From Pelotomaculum_B sp041645005 (GTDB taxonomy: Bacteria > Bacillota > Desulfotomaculia > Desulfotomaculales > Pelotomaculaceae): a stretch of 10,993 nt of DNA. A model generated the notes under the pieces. The model was not told the origin of the DNA, made no database searches, and was given only the letters and a program-made list of their open reading frames with translations. Shown here piece by piece: positions 5,993 to 10,993 of the stretch. The DNA lies in the NCBI GenBank assembly GCA_041645005.1, contig JBAZQW010000059.1:1-10993 (forward strand). Direction: 5' to 3'. A program made the translations under genes and the position numbers. Within the stretch, counting starts at the first letter, position 1. Each line of letters opens with the position of its first letter.

Positions 5993-7318
5993 TTGGCTAA
6001 ACCGGTTGTGGCAATTGTCGGCAGGCCTAATGTTGGCAAATCAACTCTTTTTAACCGCATCGTCGGTGGCCGGGTGGCAATCGTGGAAAGCGAGCCGGGC
6101 GTTACCAGGGACCGTCTTTACCAGGATACAGAGTGGGCCGGCCGCAGATTTACCCTGGTTGATACCGGGGGCCTGGATTTCCAGGAAAGTGGTGAAATAA
6201 ACGAGGGTGTAAGGCGTCAGGTGGAGCTGGCCATTAATGAGGCGGACGCGGTCCTTTTTGTTGTGGATGCCAGAGCCGGTTTGAACCCGGATGACCTGGA
6301 AGTAGCCGCTATTATACGCAAATCGAATAAGCCCGCCGTTCTGGCTGTTAATAAAGTGGAAAATTTTAAGTTTGAGTCTGATACTTATGATTTTTACAGG
6401 TTAGGCCTGGATGAACCGATCCCGGTTTCCGCGGCCCAGGGCTTGAACACGGGCGACGTGTTGGACAGGCTGGTGGCTTTGCTGCCGGCGGAAGAGGAAG
6501 AAGATTATTCTCCCGACATAATCAAGATTGCCGTGATCGGGAGGCCCAATGTGGGTAAATCATCCCTGGTTAACGCGATCCTGGGGGAGAACAGAGTTAT
6601 TGTCAGTGATATACCGGGCACTACCAGGGATGCCATTGATACGTTATTTGAGCGTGACGGAAAACATTATGTGATCATTGATACCGCTGGGATACGCCGC
6701 CGCAGCAAGATCGACGATCCGACTGAAAAATATAGCGTAATCAGGTCGCTCAGGGCGGTTGATCGCAGCGATGTGGTTTTGGTGTTGTTTGACGCCGTGG
6801 CAGGTGTAACAGAACAGGATAAGCGCATAGCCGGTTACGCCCGCGAGGCGGGAAGGGCTTCCATACTGGTTGTTAATAAGTGGGACCTGCTTAAAAAGGA
6901 CGACCACACCATGAAACGTTATACTGAAAAGGTCCGCGAGGAATTGGGATTTATGCAGTACGCACCGCTGATATTTATCTCGGCGACAACCGGCAAACGT
7001 GTCTCAAATGTGCTGGAGCTTGTGGATTTCGTGGCTGAGCAGCATGCCTTTCGCATCAATACGTCAGATTTAAACAGTTTATTAAAGGAAGCAACTATGC
7101 GGACCCCGCCCCCTTCATACAAAACCAGAAGTCTTAAAATTCTTTATGCCACGCAGGGTGGGGTAAAACCGCCCAAGTTTATCTTGTTTGTGAACGATCC
7201 GGAGCTCATGCATTTTTCCTACCTGCGTTTTTTGGAGAATCAAATCCGTTCGGCCTATGGCTTTGAAGGGACGCCAATCCGCTTCGCGCTGCGCAAAAGA
7301 ACCAAAGAGACGGACTGA
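5993..7318 (+). CDS. der: Ribosome-assembly GTPase Der (EngA)
   Basis: 441 residues, the normal size. Der is an essential tandem GTPase needed for 50S subunit maturation. GTPase domain 1 has G1 G-R-P-N-V-G-K-S (10-17), G3 D-T-G-G (57-60) and G4 N-K-V-E (120-123). Domain 2 has G1 G-R-P-N-V-G-K-S (183-190), G3 D-T-A-G (230-233) and G4 N-K-W-D (295-298). A KH-like domain (about 351-437) follows, with the conserved V-K-P-P (391-394), N-D-P-E-L-M-H-F-S-Y and G-F-E-G-T-P-I-R. The G4 of domain 1 ends in Glu instead of the usual Asp. I place the start at TTG 5993: the protein then begins L-A-K-P-V-V-A-I-V-G as in other Der proteins, and GGAGGTG (5980-5986) lies 6 nt upstream. The frame is open back to 5918, but that part translates the inverted-repeat arm. 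First gene of a der-plsY-gpsA operon. Confidence 0.97.
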   Translation: MAKPVVAIVGRPNVGKSTLFNRIVGGRVAIVESEPGVTRDRLYQDTEWAGRRFTLVDTGGLDFQESGEINEGVRRQVELAINEADAVLFVVDARAGLNPDDLEVAAIIRKSNKPAVLAVNKVENFKFESDTYDFYRLGLDEPIPVSAAQGLNTGDVLDRLVALLPAEEEEDYSPDIIKIAVIGRPNVGKSSLVNAILGENRVIVSDIPGTTRDAIDTLFERDGKHYVIIDTAGIRRRSKIDDPTEKYSVIRSLRAVDRSDVVLVLFDAVAGVTEQDKRIAGYAREAGRASILVVNKWDLLKKDDHTMKRYTEKVREELGFMQYAPLIFISATTGKRVSNVLELVDFVAEQHAFRINTSDLNSLLKEATMRTPPPSYKTRSLKILYATQGGVKPPKFILFVNDPELMHFSYLRFLENQIRSAYGFEGTPIRFALRKRTKETD

Positions 7319-7332
7319 GACGTCTCACGTCC
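7312..7332. repeat. Quasi-palindrome across the der stop codon
   Basis: GGACTGAG (7312-7319) pairs with CTCA-(bulged C)-GTCC (7324-7332) around loop ACGT; the inner 12 bases (7316-7327) are a perfect palindrome and contain the der TGA. In RNA this is an 8-bp hairpin between der and plsY with no T tract, so it is not a terminator. The reverse complement of 7323-7332 (GGACGTGAGA) recurs exactly at 10001-10010. Confidence 0.6.
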
Positions 7333-7349
7333 CATAAGGGGAGAAGAGT

Positions 7350-7940
7350 ATGAATAATTACTGGGTTGTATTGGTTGCCTATTTGATCGGCTCCATACCG
7401 TTCAGTTTTCTGGTAGGCCGCTGGTGGAAAGGAATAGATATCCGCCGCTGCGGCAGCGGCAATGTGGGGACAACTAATGTCTGGCGGACCGCCGGACCGG
7501 CGGCCGGTATAATCGCCCTCGCCGGGGATCTTGGCAAAGGGGCACTGGCTGTTTTATTGGCCAAGCACTTCGGCGCCTCCTGGTTGGTAACTTTGTCCGG
7601 AGCAGCTGTACTGGCCGGCCACAGCTGGCCTATATTCCTTGGTTTCAGAGGAGGCAAACTGATTGCTACAGCCGCCGGTGTTTTTGCCGCTGTTTCTCTC
7701 CCGGTGTTAGCCTGTACCGCTGTGATCTGGTTTACTCTGGTGGCAGTTTTCAGGTATATTTCCCTTGCTTCCATCTTAGGCATTATCTCAATACCGATCT
7801 TAATGGTGGCCTTTCACCTTGATTTTCCTTATCTGTTGCTTGGTGTTTTTGCCGCGGTATTTGCAGTGTATAAACATATCCCAAATATGAAAAGGCTTGC
7901 GGCCGGTACCGAGCCTAAAATAAACCTGAAAAAGTGGTAG
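7350..7940 (+). CDS. plsY: Acyl-phosphate:glycerol-3-phosphate acyltransferase PlsY
   Basis: 196 residues, an integral membrane enzyme that moves an acyl group from acyl-phosphate to the sn-1 position of glycerol-3-phosphate, the first step of phospholipid synthesis in most bacteria. The three conserved cytoplasmic-side motifs are visible: G-S-I-P-F-S-F-L-V-G-R (14-24) with G-S-G-N-V-G-T-T-N (36-43), D-L-G-K-G (60-64), and G-H-S-W-P-I-F-L-G-F-R-G-G-K (90-103). The last motif reads G-G-K-L-I-A-T where I would expect G-G-K-G-V-A-T or G-G-K-A-V-A-T. Membrane segments cover most of the protein, ending with a short basic tail. ATG 7350 is preceded by AAGGGGAG (7336-7343). It lies 31 nt after der and 15 nt before gpsA, whose enzyme makes its substrate. 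Confidence 0.97.
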   Translation: MNNYWVVLVAYLIGSIPFSFLVGRWWKGIDIRRCGSGNVGTTNVWRTAGPAAGIIALAGDLGKGALAVLLAKHFGASWLVTLSGAAVLAGHSWPIFLGFRGGKLIATAAGVFAAVSLPVLACTAVIWFTLVAVFRYISLASILGIISIPILMVAFHLDFPYLLLGVFAAVFAVYKHIPNMKRLAAGTEPKINLKKW

Positions 7941-7955
7941 GGGGTTTGGCTTGCA

Positions 7956-9011
7956 GTGAGTAAAAGAATAGGAATTCTGGGTGCGGGCAGCTGGGCTACA
8001 GCCATTTCCGTTCTATTAGCTCAAAAGGGGTTTTCAGTAAAAATGTGGTCCATCCTGCCGGAACAGGCAGATGAAATCAACAAAACAAGGGAAAACAGCG
8101 GCTACCTGCCCGGTGTAACCATTCCACCTGGTGTTGAGGTTCTTTTAGATCTGGAACAGACGCTAAAGGATGCCGATACCGTGGTTTTTGGCGTTCCCTC
8201 TCACGCCTTCAGGCAAGTTGTCCGCCAGTCGATGCCGTACCTGCCCGGCGGAGCGGTGCTGGTTAATGTGGCCAAGGGTATTGAAGAAGACAGTCTATGC
8301 CGTTTATCACAGGTGCTGGCGCAGGAAGCTGGCCGTGACATGCTGGAACGTTTTGTGGTGCTTTCCGGTCCCAGCCATGCCGAAGAAGTAGGCAGGTTTG
8401 TTCCAACAGCGGTTGTAGCTTCGTCATCTTGTTTGAGCAGTGCGCAATATGTACAGGATTTGTTTATGTGCCAGTATTTCAGGGTATACACCAACCCGGA
8501 CGTGACCGGGATAGAGCTTGGCGGCGCCTTAAAAAACATTATCGCCATGGGAACCGGTATTGCGGACGGGCTCGGTTACGGGGACAACACCAAGGCGGCT
8601 CTGATGACCAGGGGGCTGGCCGAGATTTCACGGCTTGGCTTCTCAATGGGCGCCAACCCCCTCACTTTCGCCGGGCTTGCCGGTGTGGGGGATTTGATTG
8701 TAACCTGCACAAGCATGCACAGCCGCAACCGGCGGGCCGGCATCGCCATCGGCAGGGGTAAATCCTTGGACGAGGCCCTGGCTGAAGTGAAAATGGTGGT
8801 GGAGGGAGTTCGCACTACCCGTGCCGCCTATAGCCTTGCCCGGCGATATGGGGTTGAAATGCCTATCACGGACCATATTTACAGGGTGCTTGATGAAGGG
8901 CTTTCCCCGGATATTGCTGTAAACAACTTGATGACCCGGAGCAAAACCCACGAGATGGAGGAAGTAGCGCTGGCAGCGGCGGCTATGGGGAAGATACAGT
9001 TCTCAAAATAG
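7956..9011 (+). CDS. gpsA: NAD(P)-dependent glycerol-3-phosphate dehydrogenase GpsA
   Basis: 351 residues. GpsA reduces dihydroxyacetone phosphate to sn-glycerol-3-phosphate, the substrate of PlsY encoded just upstream. The N-terminal Rossmann fold has I-L-G-A-G-S-W-A-T-A (7-16), slightly different from the usual G-S-W-G-T. V-A-K-G-I-E (105-110), S-G-P-S-H-A-E-E-V (137-145) and L-G-G-A-L-K-N-I-I-A (188-197, catalytic Lys193) follow, then the C-terminal signature G-D-N-T-K-A-A-L-M-T-R-G-L-A-E-I. Length is a little above the usual 330-345. The GTG start gives the expected M-S-K-R-I-G-I-L-G-A-G. The ribosome binding site is the G-rich TAGGGGG overlapping the plsY stop. No intrinsic terminator is visible in the 19 nt before the convergent kinase remnant. 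Confidence 0.97.
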   Translation: MSKRIGILGAGSWATAISVLLAQKGFSVKMWSILPEQADEINKTRENSGYLPGVTIPPGVEVLLDLEQTLKDADTVVFGVPSHAFRQVVRQSMPYLPGGAVLVNVAKGIEEDSLCRLSQVLAQEAGRDMLERFVVLSGPSHAEEVGRFVPTAVVASSSCLSSAQYVQDLFMCQYFRVYTNPDVTGIELGGALKNIIAMGTGIADGLGYGDNTKAALMTRGLAEISRLGFSMGANPLTFAGLAGVGDLIVTCTSMHSRNRRAGIAIGRGKSLDEALAEVKMVVEGVRTTRAAYSLARRYGVEMPITDHIYRVLDEGLSPDIAVNNLMTRSKTHEMEEVALAAAAMGKIQFSK

Positions 9012-9030
9012 TGTGCGGACGGGCATTGGT

Positions 9031-9690
9031 TTAATTGGCAGCCAAAGGCAGACTTATTTCAAAAGCACTGCCTTGATCAGGCTCGCTATGAACGGTAATT
9101 TCTCCATTGTGGTCGGTGGCCTCGCAACGGGCGAGGTCCAACAGGTCATTCAAAATCTTGTTCAGACGATCGCATTCTTCCAGGGCGCTGCCCAGGAAAT
9201 CCATCTGCGTTTCATTCACGCTGCCTGCGTCACCGGTTAAAACCAGTTCCAGAAAACCCTTGATCACGGTCAGCGGCGCTTTAAGGTCGTGAGTAATGGC
9301 GGAAAGGAAACTGGCCTTGGTCTCCCTCATTTCCTGTTCCAGGGTTGCGTCCCGGAATACTTCTATGCCGCCGATTACTCTTCCGTTATCCTGTATAATC
9401 GGCGCCACGCTTACTTCCACGATTACCCGTGACCCGTCACGGCGCTGTGCGCGCACAAGGACTGGTTTGTCACCCGGCACTCCCTTAACCATGCACTGCT
9501 GCAGGGGGCAATGATCAGTTTCCAGTACATGTATTTCCTTCTCAAACAATTTCCAAACACCTCCCCCAAGGGCTAAATACTGCACGATAATGACCATCAA
9601 TAATATTTCCAACAAAACAGACTCTTTTCCCTTTATAGAAGAAAACTCCATAAATGCTGCTTGCTCCAAACATTGTTCTGAGTAAGGCAA
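9031..9690 (-). pseudogene. Sensor histidine kinase remnant: PAS and HisKA kept, ATP-binding domain deleted
   Basis: The 219-codon frame reads, in order, part of a PAS domain (about 49-116, with C-P-L-Q-Q-C, R-R-D-G-S-R-V-I-V-E-V-S and G-G-I-E-V-F-R-D-A-T), then a dimerisation/phosphoacceptor domain (about 120-190) with the H-box S-A-I-T-H-D-L-K-A-P-L and phosphorylatable His134. Helix 2 ends D-L-L-D-L-A-R-C-E-A at residue 191. After one residue comes D-H-N-G-E-I-T-V-H-S-E-P-D-Q-G-S-A-F-E-I-S-L-P-L, which is the last strand pair of a HATPase_c domain. The N box, G1 and F boxes, roughly 100 or more residues, are missing, with the junction near 9112-9121. It cannot bind ATP, so it cannot autophosphorylate. 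The deletion is in frame, so a stable PAS-HisKA protein is conceivable. TTG 9549 with GGGGGAGGTG (9558-9567) 8 nt upstream could start a 172-residue version. It is convergent with gpsA. Confidence 0.75.
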
Positions 9691-9697
9691 AGGTCAT
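9542..9697 (-). pseudogene. Possible frameshifted N-terminal part of the same PAS domain
   Basis: In a frame different from the main kinase frame, codons from ATG 9697 down to TGA 9542-9544 encode S-S-I-Y-G-V-F-F and later K-R-V-C-F-V-G-N and S-P-W-G-R-C-L-E-I, which resemble the start of a PAS domain ('SIYDGVFF', 'RICFVN', 'SPEEVLGRCLEIF'). Removing one base at 9547 (C on the + strand) would join this to F-E-K-E-I-H in the main frame as G-R-C-L-E-I-F-E-K-E. This suggests the kinase gene also carries a one-base insertion. The resemblance is by eye and short, so it is tentative. Confidence 0.35.
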
Positions 9698-9755
9698 GAA
9701 ACGTTTTCTATTTCCGGGCATACTAATCAAAAAATAAGAGCGAGGAGATAATACA

Positions 9756-9980
9756 ATGACCTGCAGCATATTGTTATACGGTAAAGAGAGTTGTCCGTAC
9801 TCTGTGTCGGCAAAAGAAGATTTTGCAAAAAGGAAAGTGCCTTACAGGTACCGTGATGTGAAAAGAGATGACAGAGCTTTGCAAGAAATGCTGCAGCTTA
9901 CTGGCGGGAGTCATGAAGTTCCGGTGATTGTGGATGGCGGCCTGGTGAAAATCGGTTTTGGCGGTACCTGAGAGGTCTAG
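9756..9980 (+). CDS. UXX-star-type glutaredoxin-like selenoprotein (TGA 9969 read as Sec)
   Basis: A thioredoxin-fold protein of 71 residues to the first TGA, or 74 if that TGA encodes selenocysteine. Y-G-K-E-S-C-P-Y-S (8-16) is a glutaredoxin active site of monothiol form (C13-P-Y-S16), V-P-V-I-V-D-G-G (55-62) carries the cis-proline loop, and I-G-F-G-G-T follows. The TGA at 9969-9971 is followed by GAG, GTC and TAG 9978-9980, so readthrough gives G-G-T-U-E-V-stop. The NCBI 'UXX-star' family of small glutaredoxin-like (seleno)proteins is, as I recall, named for exactly this U-x-x-stop ending. A hairpin with SECIS geometry begins four bases after the TGA. ATG 9756 has AGGAG (9743-9747) 8 nt upstream. 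The redox partner is unknown. If the TGA is a plain stop, the gene ends at 9971. Confidence 0.8.
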
Positions 9981-10004
9981 AACGGCCGGCGGCCGGTATA
10001 GGAC
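9975..10004 (+). promoter_or_regulatory. Candidate bacterial SECIS element
   Basis: Upper stem CGGCC (9983-9987) pairs with GGCCG (9991-9995) around loop GGC. Lower stem GTCTA (9975-9979) pairs with TA (9999-10000) and GAC (10002-10004), with one bulged G, and a 3x3 internal loop GAA/GTA lies between. The apical loop starts 17 nt after the UGA and its first two bases are G, within the spacing and loop rules I recall for bacterial SECIS elements bound by SelB. The G-C-rich hairpin has no T tract, so it is not a typical terminator. Confidence 0.55.
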
Positions 10005-10026
10005 GTGAGAAGTGGGACATGGGACG
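10001..10026 (+). repeat. GGACGTGAGA / GGGACATGGGACG short dispersed-type repeat
   Basis: The stretch contains GGACGTGAGA, GTGGGACATG and GGGACG, variants of an 8-10 nt unit. GGACGTGAGA is present exactly, inverted, at 7323-7332 between der and plsY. It looks like a genome-dispersed small repeat, but only two sites are visible here. Confidence 0.45.
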
Positions 10027-10319
10027 CAACAACCGGCACCATTCAATTAGATAATTCAACAATTCAACAACTGGCACCAACTGGTCAATCAATTTAAATA
10101 GTAAATAATGGATATTATTTTTGGGATTTTTCATTTGCCAGGGAATATTCGTCCAACAGGCTCATATATATATACTGTTGTTGTATACTACTGGAAAAAA
10201 ATAGACGTGGACTAGGTTTCACGACGGAATCGATATTTGATTTTTTATGATGTGGGGAGGGATGCAATCTTTAACGATAGATGCGTCTTAATAAAATTTA
10301 TTTGGGAGGGAGTGTGTAT
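10027..10319. other. Non-coding stretch between the selenoprotein gene and spoIVA
   Basis: No open frame here has a credible start or recognisable product. It contains an exact tandem 8-mer AATTCAAC (10053-10060, 10061-10068), GGCACCA twice (10035-10041, 10073-10079) and AACTGG twice (10069-10074, 10079-10084). An all A-T hairpin AAATAAT-GGAT-ATTATTT (10103-10120) followed by TT could act as a weak terminator. A candidate sigma-E promoter follows at 10163-10191. AATAAA-A-TTTATT (10290-10302) is a small palindrome just before the spoIVA ribosome binding site GGGAGGG (10304-10310). Confidence 0.55.
10163..10191 (+). promoter_or_regulatory. Candidate sigma-E promoter for spoIVA
   Basis: CATATAT (10163-10169) resembles the sigma-E -35 (GHATATT), and TATACTAC (10184-10191) partly resembles the -10 (CATACANT), with a 14-nt spacer typical of sigma-E promoters. 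spoIVA is sigma-E-controlled in Bacillus subtilis. The -10 match is imperfect, and the predicted leader of about 120 nt is long. Confidence 0.4.
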
Positions 10320-10993
10320 ATGGAAGTGAACGATATCTTCCGCGACATAGCGGAACGTACCGGGGGGGATCTTTATCTCGGCGTGGTTGGCGGCGTCCGC
10401 ACAGGCAAATCAACTTTTATAAAGCGCTTAATGGAACTGATGGTACTCCCCAATATGACTAACGTTTATGACCGGGAGCGGGCCAAGGATGAATTGCCCC
10501 AAAGCGCGGCGGGGCGGACGGTAATGACCACCGAGCCAAAGTTTGTGCCAAACGAAGCTGTTGAAATTCAAGTAACCCCAAATTTAAACGTAAAGATACG
10601 GATGGTGGACTGTGTAGGTTACCGTGTGGAGGGAGCACTCGGCTATGAGGAGGATGACGGGCCGCGGATGGTATCAACACCGTGGTTTGAAGAGCCCATC
10701 CCTTTCCAGGAAGCAGCTGAAGTAGGAACAAGAAAGGTGATTTCAGAGCATTCCACTATGGGTCTGGTGGTTACCACAGACGGTTCCATAACGGACATTC
10801 CAAGAGAAAACTACGTTGAGGCCGAGGAAAGGGTCATTGAGGAAATGAAGAGTATCAACCGTCCTTTCCTGGTGCTTCTCAACAGCACCGATGCCGCCGG
10901 TGAAGAAGCTTTGAAGCTGGCCGCCGAGTTGAGCGAGAAATACGACACCCCGGTAATACCGATCGATTGTGCCCAGATAGACCAGGCTGATAT
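10320..10993 (+). CDS. spoIVA: Stage IV sporulation protein A, SpoIVA (N-terminal 224 residues; runs off the end)
   Basis: SpoIVA is the ATPase that polymerises on the outer forespore membrane and forms the basement layer on which the spore coat assembles; it is also needed for the cortex. The visible part begins M-E-V-N-D-I-F-R-D-I-A-E-R-T-G-G-D and closely resembles the Bacillus protein. It has a Walker A motif G-G-V-R-T-G-K-S (24-31, Lys30), the conserved D-E-L-P-Q-S-A-A-G (57-65) and M-T-T-E-P-K-F-V-P-N (69-78), and V-D-C-V-G-Y (96-101). P-W-F-E-E-P-I-P-F and E-H-S-T-M-G follow later. ATG 10320 has GGGAGGG (10304-10310) 9 nt upstream. The frame is open to the last base of the window, so about half of a protein of some 490 residues is seen. 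It is transcribed separately from the der operon, after a 315-nt gap. Confidence 0.98.
   Translation, partial: MEVNDIFRDIAERTGGDLYLGVVGGVRTGKSTFIKRLMELMVLPNMTNVYDRERAKDELPQSAAGRTVMTTEPKFVPNEAVEIQVTPNLNVKIRMVDCVGYRVEGALGYEEDDGPRMVSTPWFEEPIPFQEAAEVGTRKVISEHSTMGLVVTTDGSITDIPRENYVEAEERVIEEMKSINRPFLVLLNSTDAAGEEALKLAAELSEKYDTPVIPIDCAQIDQAD

Noticed and set aside
7379..7783. 134-codon minus-strand frame inside plsY
   Set aside because: Antisense to a fully conserved plsY; its composition reflects the codon bias of the real gene.
9013..9240. Short + strand open frames opposite the kinase remnant
   Set aside because: The minus strand carries clear PAS and HisKA motifs; the + frames are their reverse complement.
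9972..10004. The G-C-rich hairpin as a simple transcription terminator
   Set aside because: No T tract follows; its position right after the in-frame TGA fits a SECIS element better.
10053..10084. Short tandem repeats as a possible CRISPR or iteron array
   Set aside because: Only two 8-nt copies with no spacers; far too short for either.
10459..10731. 90-codon minus-strand frame near the right edge
   Set aside because: It lies antisense within spoIVA, whose motifs are unmistakable on the + strand.

Overview
The window looks like chromosome from an endospore-forming, probably anaerobic Firmicute of the Peptococcaceae / Desulfotomaculum-Pelotomaculum type. That placement is an inference. It rests on spoIIP and spoIVA, on families I know mainly from spore formers (YIEGIA, its small partner, DUF3189, DUF1614), and on a der-plsY-gpsA-spoIVA order that resembles the der-gpsA-spoIVA neighbourhood of Bacillus. 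Strong GGAGG ribosome binding sites and frequent GTG/TTG starts also fit. No phage, IS element, tRNA, rRNA or CRISPR array is visible.

Layout. Positions 1-143 are the tail of a gene, most likely ribosomal protein S1, closed by two back-to-back intrinsic terminators. Positions 280-4321 form one tightly packed + strand cluster: a DUF1614 membrane protein, a SpoIIP-type peptidoglycan hydrolase with an extra C-terminal membrane helix, a YIEGIA-family membrane protein, its 63-residue partner, and two tandem DUF3189 paralogues that overlap by 152 nt. A sigma-A-like promoter lies across the end of that cluster and should drive a PDZ/radical-SAM-like DUF512 protein (4379-5719). An AT-rich 273-nt spacer follows, holding a long imperfect inverted repeat. 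Next comes a housekeeping operon: der (ribosome-assembly GTPase), plsY (acyl-phosphate:glycerol-3-phosphate acyltransferase) and gpsA (glycerol-3-phosphate dehydrogenase). The last two are consecutive steps of phospholipid synthesis.

Convergent to gpsA is a damaged sensor histidine kinase gene that lacks nearly all of its ATP-binding domain. Divergent from it is a small glutaredoxin-like gene. Its apparent stop TGA (9969-9971) is followed by exactly two codons and a TAG, and then by a SECIS-like hairpin. This is the layout expected of a UXX-star selenoprotein, so I annotate the TGA as a probable selenocysteine codon. After a 315-nt non-coding stretch with small repeats and a sigma-E-like promoter, the window ends inside spoIVA, the spore-coat morphogenetic ATPase.

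The observations most worth following are the probable C-terminal selenocysteine, the overlapping DUF3189 pair whose second copy has lost the family's Cys/His motif, the SpoIIP variant embedded in an uncharacterised sporulation membrane cluster, and the kinase missing its catalytic domain.
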